Shown: positions 10,402-18,504 of the stretch, piece by piece
How the letters are laid out: each line of letters starts with the position of its first letter
How positions within the stretch are numbered: the first letter of the stretch is position 1
Program-made: the position numbers and the translations under genes
DNA from: Candidatus Altimarinota bacterium
Lineage (GTDB): Bacteria; Patescibacteriota; Gracilibacteria; BD1-5; UBA2023
Length of the DNA stretch: 32,636 nucleotides
Assembly (NCBI GenBank): GCA_028689245.1
Contig: JAQTWO010000005.1
Span: forward strand, 1 to 32,636
Reading direction: 5' to 3'
Notes under the pieces: model-generated
What the model was told of the DNA's origin: nothing
What the model saw: the letters and a program-made list of their open reading frames with translations, nothing else
Databases searched by the model: none

Positions 10402-10628
10402 GCGCTAAACTTAAACTACGAAACAGATTTCTTTGGTGAATAATATCGCCAGGGGGTGTTTGTGCGAATTACCTACAGGAAGGGCAACCCGAATACGCGG
10501 TGCCCTCATCTAGAGGTAATTCAAACCCCTCTGTTTGTAGTGAAAGTTTAGCGACTTGCCGTGGTTCGAGTTGCCCTTCGTGTGTTTTACTAAACGAATG
10601 CGATTCCCCTCCGGGAGTCGCATTTTTT
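10402..10628 (+). ncRNA. Structured non-coding RNA or leader RNA, about 227 nt, class unknown
   Basis: A nested fold is visible by eye. The outer stem pairs 10404-10426 with 10531-10553 with few mismatches. The 5' strand then carries a small hairpin (GGTGA...TCGCC, about 10435-10450). A second stem pairs 10451-10461 with 10523-10532, continued by a perfect nine-pair stem GAATTACCT (10466-10474) with 10514-10522 and an inner AGGGCA/TGCCCT pair. The apical segment AAGGGCAAC (10480-10488) is also perfectly complementary to GTTGCCCTT at 10570-10578, giving a possible pseudoknot or switch. A terminator ends the unit. It could be a free RNA (6S-like in size) or a cis-acting leader of the gene at 10664. 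It has no SRP, RNase P or tmRNA signatures that I can find. Confidence 0.6.
10597..10628 (+). terminator. Strong Rho-independent terminator
   Basis: Twelve-base arms (10597-10608 with 10613-10624, one G-T pair) around a tight loop, followed by six T. It ends the structured RNA 36 bases before the ATG of the next gene. Confidence 0.8.
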
Positions 10629-10663
10629 AATTCTCTATTTTATATATTTACCCCCGCCCCATT

Positions 10664-11992
10664 ATGACACTACGATATATACGGAAAGGACTTCTAGTTC
10701 TTCCGATTCTTTTTACAACCATAACGCCACTATTTACTTCCACAGTAAGTGCCTTTGAAACTTTTACTAACTCTTCGGGTTATGTTGCCCAACCAGGAGA
10801 TCAAATCGTAATTGATAGTGTCTCCGCGAAAATCGAGAAAATTATCTCCGTAAAATGAGATAGTTACCGAAGTAAGATCGTGGATCAGTTGACGAAATAT
10901 CGCGATTCTATTATTTCACTCCAGATAACGACCGAAAAGAAGGCGAAAATGTACTATATTGTTTCGACCGTCATAAATACCCTTAATAAAGGTTCGGTAT
11001 CCGGACGTATAACAATGGGGGCGGATGCTCTCCTGAAATACAATTCTAAAGCATTTTCGGACATCAACCTTGCGGATATCCGTGCCATCGCAGCAGATTC
11101 AAAAGCAATGAATCGGTTGTCTGCTATAAAAGATACTCTTGCCCAGAATGCCTTTGCGAAATGTACCAGTAAAAAGGACTCCAATGGTGCTTTTGCTGAA
11201 TGCCGAAACGCCTTTGCAATAAATTACTTAAAGGCTCTTTATATGGGGGCATCTTCTGTCCAATTGGAAACCACGGTTGAAACAGATAGAAAATATGTGG
11301 GCGACGTTATGTCTTCCATTGAGGATGCAATTGGGGCTATCGAGGGTGGAACACCCTCAGACAAGACTGTGTCCACGTATTCATATGGAGCAGACGGTGT
11401 CATGCAAAAATGACAGATATCCGTCTCGCACGGAACCGATCACGATATCGTTATTTTCCGTTTGGTACAGACGAAATCACTGACCAATGCTGACAATATA
11501 ATCAAGAATGGAGTGCAGTGATTGGACGGACTTAGTATAGATGATCTGAAAGCGTTGGTAAATGACCAAAACATAATATCCGCCATTTATGCCTCACAAC
11601 CAAATCTTACGAGCGATGCGATTGCGTTGTGCCAGAGGTCCGATTCGAACGGAACGTCCGCGACCTGTTCAGGCAAAACTGCCCTTACATTCCTTAAGTC
11701 TCTCTTTCTCCAGGCAAAGATGACAGAGAAATATTCAAATATCGCGTGGAACCAATCTTTCTCGGCCAATTCAGCCACTTCCATCGAGCACTGAATTCAG
11801 GACGTAGTAAAAGGGGATTTGTCTGGGGAAGAGACATATTACGGAGTATTTGATAGCAATGGAAAACTTTTGCAGAAAATCCAAATTTTGATTGGATGGA
11901 AAGAAACGTGAACTGGAACATCCAAAAAGATTTCCTACGATGAAATAACCATGTATTTTAATGATATTACAGCCAAACAGGCTATATATTAG
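10664..11992 (+). CDS. Secreted protein with two duplicated Cys-pair domains, 442 aa
   Basis: The N-terminus is a clear signal peptide (RKGLLVLPILFTTITPLF, then a likely cut after TVSA at about residue 30). The rest consists of two copies of one domain. Copy 1 has LADIRAIAAD, then C167 and C180 around SKKDSNGAF, then NYLKALYMGA. Copy 2 has IDDLKALVND, then C323 and C335 around SDSNGTS, then TFLKSLFLQA. Each copy ends in a strand-rich part with an SYGADG- or FDSNGK-type turn followed by LQK/MQK. The two Cys in each copy probably form a disulfide. TGA (Gly) joins three standard ORFs, and the true stop is TAG 11990. Exported, role unknown; it lies downstream of the structured RNA. Confidence 0.75.
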
Positions 11993-12081
11993 TCATACTG
12001 TAATTCAAGAAGAGCTACATACAGGAATTACTTAGTTACAGAAACAATATTAGTATATTATTTACTTAACAATCTTACATT

Positions 12082-12498
12082 ATGACAGAAAAACAGCAAA
12101 ATCAGCCACAATCGGTTCACTCCAGAAGCGAACTTTGAAGAGTTTTTGGTATTCTATCGATTGTATTCGGAGTAATCTGAATTATTGGCCCGGGTATTAT
12201 CTTCTTCCCACTTGCACTAATCTCATCAATAGTTGCACTTTTGAAAAAGGAATATATGCTCTGAGGTGTCGGAAGTATTTTGGCTTTGATAGTACTCATC
12301 CTATCACCTAGCATATGGGGAACCATGATATTGTTTAACAATGCAAACAATTATCAGAAAAAAGTAGATAATCAAGCGAAAGCAATCATCGAAAGTCGTA
12401 ATCATAACACTACAATATCAACTCCTGCCGATCCGTATTGAGTCAGTAATTCAAAACCGAAATCTGCATCTGGGCAGAATACAGTAGATATCTATTAG
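12082..12498 (+). CDS. Small multi-pass membrane protein, 138 aa
   Basis: ATG 12082 to TAG 12496 with four TGA Gly codons, so no standard-code ORF covers it. A Gln-rich cytosolic N-terminus is followed by three hydrophobic segments (VFGILSIVFGVIGIIGPGII; FPLALISSIVALL; GVGSILALIVLILSPSIW) and a polar C-terminal tail rich in Asn, Ser and Lys. The layout recalls small DUF4190-type membrane proteins, without a decisive motif. It sits 89 bases after the secreted protein and may be cotranscribed with it. Confidence 0.7.
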
Positions 12499-12899
12499 TC
12501 TCCGTTATTCTGTTCCAAGAGCCATCCTGTTATAGTATTTTATACTATTGGATTGAGACTATGCCTGAAGTATTACTCTACACCCTTGTTTCAGACTCTC
12601 AAAATCGTGATTTTATATATGCTGAAAACTGTGAATTCGCTTGTTTTAGCATATTTGGAGCACTGCTGGACGTTTTTTGTCCGTTTAGAACAGAAGTTTT
12701 CAAGCATTTATCATAAATCCGCTCATAGTATCGTTTTCAGCATGAATATTATTACTGAGATGAAACCCTCTTTTTCCGTTGCCGATTTTTGCTCAACTAG
12801 AAAGTCTGTATGAATGTTAATTGCAAGAAGAACTTAAAGAAAAGATGTTTTACGAAGTGAAAATTAGAAAAGGTTTTAAGGCCCTCTTTTTGAGAATTA
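12499..12899. other. Gene-poor stretch with short open frames
   Basis: Several frames are open for 30-90 codons under table 25, including a 51-codon reading from ATG 12561 and an 86-codon standard ORF (12553-12813) in another frame. Since table 25 has only two stops, such lengths are not good evidence. A hairpin ATAGTA/TACTAT lies near 12534-12550. I cannot assign a gene. Confidence 0.35.
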
Positions 12900-13619
12900 G
12901 GAATTTGGGCGCAATTATGGTATCGAAACGATACTTCGAACCAAACACTAAAGGTAGTGTTCCTATAACATGGGTTCCATCAGAAAAATACTGGTAGGTT
13001 ACCAATTATAGACGATATTCTGGGAGTTGGAGGAATTCCTATGGCCTTCCCCGGGTCGAACGGAATTTGGACGATTCCTAACCGGATTCAGGGATTTGAA
13101 TCCATCCCTGTTTCTCCACGAAGGCAGTGGTAAAACTGCTGTGGTTATAAAATTCCCTTGTATAAAGTTTCGGGAACGTATGAAGTGCCAATCATCTTCT
13201 TCTGGTGGATAATTTATGGCCGTTTGAAATAGCCTCGAAATAGAAATACTATTTCGACTAAATATATCATGCCAGGATTCAGAAATCCAATGATCGCTGT
13301 TACAGCGCCAGATAGTGTATTCCGGTCTCCTTACGGAGAAAGACTTGCATCTTTTTTATACCGGTACAGACATGTTTCCATACTCTTGTCTAAAAGCGGT
13401 GAACGTTTGTTTTGTCTATAGGGAAAGGGCTGTGCGAAGAAAGCCAATACACTACTCCTTTCAATATTCCTCCTCATCGGGGTTCAGTAGAGACCCCCAG
13501 AATTTTCTCTGTATCCTCCGTAATGTGCGTATCTCGTTCTTACTTTAGCAGCATAGGGATTAACATATCTGTAAGTCGGACCTGACGATCCTTTAATAGT
13601 TTTATGAATCTCTTCGATT
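12900..13619 (-). ncRNA. Candidate large structured RNA
   Basis: This stretch is unusually rich in perfect short stem-loops with small loops: 12944-12961 (7 bp, 4-base loop), 12920-12934 (6 bp), 12992-13004, 13124-13139, 13089-13110 (7 bp), 13235-13257 (9 bp), 13275-13288, 13295-13307, 13326-13339, 13479-13497 and 13605-13621 (6 bp). On the minus strand one loop is GTAA, a GNRA tetraloop. A TATAAT box (minus strand, 13626-13631) would start a transcript at about 13619, directly at the last hairpin. No long ORF fits either strand. I infer a minus-strand structured RNA; the 3' end is not located. Decayed coding DNA is the alternative. Confidence 0.35.
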
Positions 13620-13653
13620 CAGTACATTATAAGTTGGAAAATAATTTTTGAAA
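13620..13653 (-). promoter_or_regulatory. Promoter element, copy B of a repeated 34-base sequence
   Basis: Contains TATAAT on the minus strand (13626-13631). Identical to the element at 8527-8560 at 28 of 34 positions. It points leftward into the stem-loop-rich stretch. Confidence 0.45.
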
Positions 13654-14053
13654 AAGAAAACACAAGAAAACGCAAATAATTTATAAAAAATCAATAAAAA
13701 TCCATATTTTCGATTCGAAAGTTAATGCTTTTTTGTAGAAATTCGATATTTTTCCTGAAAAATTGCGCCTAATTAAAAATCCATCCGATATAAAAATCTG
13801 ATGGATTTTTAATATTCTGATATTTTTTCAAACAACTAAACCATTCATTATACGGGAAAAAACCATTTTTGAAAAACGAACTTAAAAAGCAATAAAATAG
13901 CATCAAATAAAGGATAAACAGATACATTTCTTTTTCTAAAAGTAATTTTTCCCGTAAAATATTAGGTAGACAAGAATATATCAACGTCATGGTGTCATCG
14001 CCGTAAATCGCTATAAAAGTTAAAATATGAACCCATAAATCAATCAGTAGAGC
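13654..14053. other. AT-rich stretch with inverted repeats
   Basis: Very AT-rich. It holds a 13-base perfect hairpin (13773-13785 with 13800-13812) and an 11-base perfect inverted repeat, TACGGGAAAAA at 13851-13861 and its complement at 13946-13956. A 73-codon minus-strand ORF (13769-13990) would encode a Phe/Leu/Tyr-rich hydrophobic peptide that runs into the hairpin; I do not call it. Confidence 0.45.
13773..13812. terminator. Perfect 13-bp hairpin, terminator-like in both directions
   Basis: TTAAAAATCCATC pairs with GATGGATTTTTAA around a 14-base loop, giving T runs on either strand. Which transcript it would end is not clear. Confidence 0.45.
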
Positions 14054-14197
14054 ATGTTATCAAATAGTCAGATAGAAAACACAAAACACCTTCTAAGGGA
14101 TGCCTGAGTTCAAGAAGACCAGTTATCGTTTTTCATCGAGCAGATAATAAGTTTTGTTGCTATCGGATATGAACAATTTATCAAGAAAAAAATATAG
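14054..14197 (+). CDS. Small protein upstream of the recombinase, 47 aa
   Basis: ATG 14054 to TAG 14195 with one TGA (Gly). The translation is helical and protein-like (LRDAGVQEDQLSFFIEQII, then SFVAIGYEQFIKKKI). It ends 50 bases before the recombinase start on the same strand, so it may be a small accessory or regulatory protein of the recombination module. That role is inferred only from position. Confidence 0.45.
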
Positions 14198-14247
14198 GAG
14201 TCTGAAATCTCGAAAATCTATTATTTCTTATTACCAAATCATACAAC

Positions 14248-16017
14248 ATGAATCCAATTTATGTCATAGGGCTTACAAGAGTATCCTCAAAGAAACAAGA
14301 TAATCGTTGAGAGAGCCCAAAAGTGCAAGAACAGGCGATCAGGCGATCGGCTGAGGGTAAATGAGAAATACTTCTAAAGACTTTCAAAGATAGTTGTACT
14401 GGAACGAAGATGGATAGACCGGCTATAATGGAGGCTCTTGAATTTATCAAGACGTCGAACAAAAAGATTTCGAAGTGTTATTTCTATAGTTTTGACAGAA
14501 GTTCCAGATGATGACATGATGTACATCACGGAATCAAGGAGATGTTTCGAAGCGTCTGAGTGACATACCTGGATATAAGTTGAGTAATCCAAGAGAAAAC
14601 AAAGGTTATACATATTGAATGAGTGAATACAGATGAATACGGGTGGGCTTATGAAAATCCGAGTGAATTCACCGAGGAAATACTTGTTATGATGGCAAAA
14701 GGTGACAAAGATAAAATGCTACAGAGGACTATTTCTCAAGAAATAAGGAATACACGGAATGGATATCACCAAAGACAGTCTCATTTTTGACTAAAGAATG
14801 TTAAAATCCGTGATGCAGACTGAAAAATAAAAGTAACTGAAATGGATGACGAGGTCGAGTCAGTGTGGGTAAAGAAGATTTATGAATTACGAGCCATTGG
14901 AATTCCTGATAGCGAAATAGTAAAAGAAGTTAATTGAATGGGCTTCACAACTAGATCTACGATGCGCCAGAATAAACGAGTACTATGACGCCCATTAACG
15001 GTAAAGTACCTACAAACCCTTATTAAAAAGCCTGTTTATGCTGGTATTAGTATGGAAAAGTGGACAGGGTATAAACCTATAAAAAAGGCTTCTGCGGATT
15101 GATTCAAGAATCTAGTTGATATAAATACTTGGAATAAGGCCAATAAGTGAAAAGTTCAAATAATTGAAAAAGAAGATTGAAAAATTGAAATACTATATTC
15201 AAAGAAATGAAAAGAGAGTTTTGAACCAATAATAGAAAGGCGAAAGAATTATAACCCGAAGTATCCTTTCTCCAGAGTTTTGCGTTGTCCCGTATGTTCA
15301 GGATATTTAACCCCCAATAAATCAAAGTCCAAGAATTGAGAACATCATCACTATTATCAATGTAATGGAAAAAAGAACGAGCATGGAATTCAAAAACATA
15401 GTAACTATTCTCTAAAAAGAGACGAGGTGAATCGTGTAGTGATGAAATTTATGCAGCAGGTAAAGCCATGAAATTGAGTCGTTAAAGCAATGGATTATAT
15501 TTCTTCCTTACATTTTGATACAAAAACGAAATCGAGTGCACATCTGGCATTAGATAGCGAGAAGAAAATTACAGAACTCAAAAAACAGAGGGCTCAAGTT
15601 GAAGAAAACATACCTCAGTATTTGCATCTTACAAAAATCATGGAAGCCATGGAGAAGCAATTATCAAAAATAGATGAAGATATTTTCCGAGAAGAATCTG
15701 AGTTTATGAATTCTTCTAGAGTTCTCGATATCGATAAGTCCGAATTTCGGAAATTCATGAATTATTGCATCACACACATAGAGAAGTTCGCTTCAGATAG
15801 CGAAAACAACGAGAAGATAGAATTGATTTTCCGATTCATTTTCCAAGAAAAACCTACCTACGAAGAAATAGTATCTCACACACCAAAGATGTACCCGATC
15901 TTCTCTCTACAAAGCCAACTAAAAAATTCCCCCGAAGGAGAATTCTTTAATATGACTTGATGGCAGATCAGCAGAGAATCGAACTCTGATCGCAGGATTT
16001 GGAGTCCTGCATTCTAA
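14248..16017 (+). CDS. Large serine recombinase, 589 aa
   Basis: This is a site-specific DNA recombinase of the large serine family. The N-terminal resolvase domain (about residues 4-150) has IGLTRVSSKKQ with the likely catalytic Ser13, and FDRSSR, the usual D-R-x-S-R motif. A recombinase domain follows (VWVKKIYELRAIGIPDSEI; LTVKYLQTLIKKPVYAG). Then comes a zinc ribbon (RCPVCSGYL plus a later Cys), and a C-terminal coiled coil. About 19 in-frame TGA codons encode Gly, so the standard code shows only its last 156 codons. Under table 25 the gene passes the TGA at 15958 and ends at TAA 16015. Its last 57 bases are therefore antisense to the 3' part of tRNA-Trp. It probably integrates or excises the element to its left. 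Confidence 0.85.
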
Positions 16018-16035
16018 CCGTTGAACTACTGATCT
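15961..16035 (-). tRNA. trnW: tRNA-Trp(CCA)
   Basis: The minus strand folds as a full cloverleaf: acceptor AGATCAG/CTGATCT, D-stem GTTC/GAAT, anticodon stem with loop CTCCAAA (anticodon CCA), T-arm CAGAG/CTCTG with TTCGATT, discriminator G and encoded CCA. Only UGG codes for Trp when UGA is Gly, so this anticodon suffices. It follows tsf on the same strand, two bases after the tsf terminator hairpin. The 3' end (15961) abuts the recombinase gene's standard-code stop, which suggests an attachment site. Confidence 0.95.
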
Positions 16036-16037
16036 AT

Positions 16038-16067
16038 ATATAAAAAGCTCTGTTGAGCTTTTTATAT
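16038..16067 (-). terminator. tsf terminator
   Basis: A perfect 13-bp hairpin (16038-16050 with 16055-16067) with a TGTT loop, starting five bases after the tsf stop on the minus strand and ending in T-rich sequence. It lies directly against the 5' end of tRNA-Trp, so the tRNA needs read-through or its own promoter. Confidence 0.7.
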
Positions 16068-16072
16068 GGGAC

Positions 16073-16858
16073 TTAAATGGAGAACTTGTAGAAACTTACA
16101 ATAGAGTCTCCGATGAAATCCTTGACTTTCTGGTCTGGATTTACAACGAATTGCTGAGTAAGGAGTGCATTTTCTTCTCGGAATTTGGTCATCTTTCCTT
16201 CGATAATCTTGAGGAGAATATCTGCTGGTTTAGAAGCATTCTTTGGATCTTCCTGCATGATAGCGAGTTGGATTTCCTTCTCTTTTGCAACCGCCTCGTC
16301 AGAGATGTCAGCAGGGGAGAGAACCTGAGGCTGAGTTGCGACGATGTGCATAGCAACGAGTTTCAGAGCTTCAGTATCAGAACCGCCTTTCCCGACAACG
16401 AGAGATGCGTTCTTGAAATTTGTATGAACGTAACTTGCGAGAACCGGTCCGGAAATCTTCGTAAGAGTCTTGATGACGATATTCTCTCCAACTTTGAGCG
16501 TATACTCAGAAGCCTTGAGTTCTTCAGCGATAGCGAGAGCTGCTTCGTCAGAAGCGGAAGTCTTTCGGATTTCGATGAACTTGGAGATCATCTCTTCGAA
16601 TGTCTCATTTCGAGAAACGAAGTCTGTTTCACATCCGATCACTGCAACATATGCGTCGGAACCATCAATAACGATCTTGATTTTCCCTTCTCCTGTCTCG
16701 TTTCCGGCACGTTTTGCCGCCTTTGCAAGACCTTTCTTTCGAAGTACGTCGATGGCTGCTTCCATGTCGCCGTTCGTTTCAACGAGAGCGTTTTTACAGT
16801 CGGACATTCCGACTCCGGTTCTTTCGCGAAGTTCTTTGATAAGCTGAGCTGTTACCAT
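16073..16858 (-). CDS. tsf: Translation elongation factor Ts
   Basis: EF-Ts exchanges GDP for GTP on EF-Tu in the cytosol. The N-terminal UBA-like domain and the family signature are clear (LRERTGVGMSDCKNAL, then a Gly-Asp-rich stretch and the start of the TDFVSRNETF segment, about residues 10-85). 261 residues, a normal length. Stop TAA 16073, start ATG 16856-16858. It has no internal TGA, as expected for a highly expressed gene here. It belongs to the rpsB-tsf pair, but a membrane-protein gene and a palindrome cluster lie between the two. Confidence 0.97.
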   Translation of the reverse strand: MVTAQLIKELRERTGVGMSDCKNALVETNGDMEAAIDVLRKKGLAKAAKRAGNETGEGKIKIVIDGSDAYVAVIGCETDFVSRNETFEEMISKFIEIRKTSASDEAALAIAEELKASEYTLKVGENIVIKTLTKISGPVLASYVHTNFKNASLVVGKGGSDTEALKLVAMHIVATQPQVLSPADISDEAVAKEKEIQLAIMQEDPKNASKPADILLKIIEGKMTKFREENALLTQQFVVNPDQKVKDFIGDSIVSFYKFSI

Positions 16859-16884
16859 AATAGTTTTGTGTTAATAATTAAAAT

Positions 16885-17034
16885 GTAGAGACAAGGCAGT
16901 GCCTTGTCTGTACGAATTATCAGTAATTATGTACAGATGTAGCGATGCTACATCTGTACGATACATTAAAATATATTTCCTCCCTCTCCTTCAAAAGGAG
17001 AGGGTTAGGGTGACTCCCTGAATGGGAGCACCCT
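16885..17034. repeat. Cluster of four REP-like palindromes
   Basis: Four separate near-perfect palindromes follow one another between tsf and the DUF4870-like gene. They are 16885-16913 (14-base arms, one mismatch), 16931-16959 (13-base perfect arms, GAT loop), 16982-17004 (10-base perfect arms, CAA loop) and 17007-17034 (12/11-base arms, one bulge). GC content is higher than around. They look like repetitive extragenic palindromes, mobile by a RAYT-type or similar enzyme, though no such enzyme is in the window. They may also act as mRNA stabilisers or partial terminators within the operon. Confidence 0.75.
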
Positions 17035-17043
17035 GGAGTGGTC

Positions 17044-17370
17044 TTATTTCTTAAACTTCTCAATAATTGCATCTATGAATTCATACGAGTACATCTCTCC
17101 ATTGAATGCTTTCCAGCCTGCAAAACCCGCGAGTCCAAGGTACACAAGGAAGAGTATCCCGAAAATACCAGGAAGAGGAATGATATTCAGAACAAAGAAC
17201 ACTCCGAATAGTATCCCCCCTTGCCGGACATGGAACGATAAAAATTCTGATTGCTTCTGCAAGAGAAGCGGGAGAAAACATCCAAATGGTGCATAACAGA
17301 GAGCTCCAATTGATCGTTCTTCTTTGTTTGGTCCTTGTTCTTCTTCGTGCATGCTTTCACTGAGAGTCAT
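17044..17370 (-). CDS. DUF4870-like small membrane protein, 108 aa
   Basis: After an acidic cytosolic N-terminus come two or three hydrophobic segments. The motif ALCYAPFGCFLPLLL, then SEFLSFHVRQGG and LGLAGFAGWKAFNGE, matches the DUF4870/Tic20-like pattern (short loop, F-H-x-R-Q-G, membrane helices). Length is normal for that family. It lies between rpsB (22 bases upstream) and tsf on the same strand, so it is probably cotranscribed with ribosomal genes. Function of the family is not established. Confidence 0.75.
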   Translation of the reverse strand: MTLSESMHEEEQGPNKEERSIGALCYAPFGCFLPLLLQKQSEFLSFHVRQGGILFGVFFVLNIIPLPGIFGILFLVYLGLAGFAGWKAFNGEMYSYEFIDAIIEKFKK

Positions 17371-17391
17371 AGGAAAATACTTGAGTGATAA

Positions 17392-18153
17392 TTATTCAGC
17401 GTCAGAAGTTTCGGTAACGGAACCTGCTTTTGGAGCAAGTTTCTCTGTTCGTCCCATAACACCTCCTTCTGTTTTTTTGGTTCGCTTAATGGCGGTCTTG
17501 AGATAATCGAGAACGAACTTGATGGATTTGATCGAGTTTACGTTACATGGAATGAAATCGGTACAGTGATCGATATCACCAGTAGAACCGAGAAGTGCAT
17601 ATGTCGGGATGCCAAGGGTCTTGGCTTCTTCGAGAGCGAGGGATTCATAATGTCCATCGACAACAATAAGAATATCTGGAGTTTTTTTAATGTCCTTGAT
17701 ACCTTCGTATGCTTTTCGGAGCTTTTCCAATTCTTTGAGTTTAGAAGCCTTTTCTTTCTTTGTAAGCATCTCAAGCGTACCTGTTTCCAGATCTTTTTCA
17801 ATCTGAACATAAGCAGCGATTCGTTTCTTGATAGTTGGGAAGTTTGTAAGAAGTCCTGGAACCCATTTTGTGTTGATATAGAAATTTCCAGTTTCCTCGG
17901 CGATAGTCTTAACCGTTTCACGAGCTTGAAGTTTTGTTCCTACCAGAAGCGCTACTTTCCCTTTGGATGTAGCATCCTCAAGAGCTTTCTTCACCTCGGT
18001 GATACGAGTCTCGGTCTTGTAAAGGTCGAATACATGGATATTGTTCTGTATCCCGTAAATATAGTCACGCATCTTTGCTGACCAGAATTGTCTCTTGTGT
18101 CCAATATGCACGGCATTGTCGAGCATATCCTTGATAAGGGCAGTATTTGCCAT
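17392..18153 (-). CDS. rpsB: 30S ribosomal protein S2
   Basis: S2 binds the 30S body and helps S1 attach. Recognisable segments are LDNAVHIGHKRQFW, MRDYIYGIQNNIHVFDL, TKWVPGLLTNF and VVDGHYESLALEEA followed by LGIPTYALL. The start is ATG 18151-18153 (MANTALIKDM), giving 253 residues; the frame stays open upstream to 18273 but that part is not S2-like. No internal TGA. The stop is TAA at 17392. First gene of the rpsB-DUF4870-tsf cluster. A 15-bp hairpin lies about 100 bases upstream. Confidence 0.97.
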   Translation of the reverse strand: MANTALIKDMLDNAVHIGHKRQFWSAKMRDYIYGIQNNIHVFDLYKTETRITEVKKALEDATSKGKVALLVGTKLQARETVKTIAEETGNFYINTKWVPGLLTNFPTIKKRIAAYVQIEKDLETGTLEMLTKKEKASKLKELEKLRKAYEGIKDIKKTPDILIVVDGHYESLALEEAKTLGIPTYALLGSTGDIDHCTDFIPCNVNSIKSIKFVLDYLKTAIKRTKKTEGGVMGRTEKLAPKAGSVTETSDAE

Positions 18154-18256
18154 AGGGTAAAAGGGTGAAAAAATAATCCTTAAAATAAATTTTCTTTCCA
18201 TACTACGAAAGGCTCTGTTCTCGGGAGTCCAGGAGATAGTATTATAGAGGAAAGAA

Positions 18257-18293
18257 AACCTCGGTTTTTTCATTTTCCGAAAAAACCGAGGTT
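18257..18293 (-). terminator. Strong hairpin terminator upstream of rpsB
   Basis: Perfect 15-base arms (AACCTCGGTTTTTTC at 18257-18271 and its complement at 18279-18293) around a seven-base loop, with a T-rich tail on the minus strand. It follows the 33-residue gene by about 30 bases and separates the upstream operon from rpsB. It could also act as an attenuator in the rpsB leader. Confidence 0.75.
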
Positions 18294-18324
18294 ATTATAT
18301 GGAAAAAATCCAAAAAGCAATCTT

Positions 18325-18426
18325 TTATTTGCTAAAAATAGTCATAAGCGGAGTCGCTACAAATGACGCCATGATGCCTATTATAATAATGAGAGCAACG
18401 ATTTTTGCGGGGGTATTTTTCTTCAT
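18325..18426 (-). CDS. Single-pass membrane peptide, 33 aa
   Basis: ATG 18424-18426 to TAA 18325. The sequence is a short basic start followed by one long hydrophobic helix (KIVALIIIIGIMASFVATPL). Too short for standard gene callers. Support comes from its clean start and stop, its membrane-helix composition, and a strong terminator right after it. It follows the 884-residue anchored protein on the same strand by 78 bases. Function unknown. Confidence 0.5.
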   Translation of the reverse strand: MKKNTPAKIVALIIIIGIMASFVATPLMTIFSK

Positions 18427-18504
18427 GGTTTTGGAATGATAGGAAATAATGAAAAGGTTCTAGGTGGCGAGTGTAACAAGAAAATCTTTCGTGTCAAAAG
18501 TATT

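Noticed and set aside
10475-10510. T-box-like sequence (GAGGGC-ACCGCG) on the minus strand
   Set aside because: The UGG that pairs with tRNA CCA is missing, the promoter and terminator of the unit point the other way, and no minus-strand gene follows.
13515-13555. tmRNA-like tag ending LAA-stop on the plus strand
   Set aside because: No tRNA-like ends, no 5' tmRNA signature, and the peptide is hydrophobic unlike known tags.
13269-13627. Several 50-100-codon table-25 ORFs on both strands
   Set aside because: All frames look moderately open because only two stops exist; none has a family motif, and stems suggest RNA instead.
16151-16888. 245-codon ORF antisense to tsf
   Set aside because: Shadow of the EF-Ts gene; no recognisable protein.
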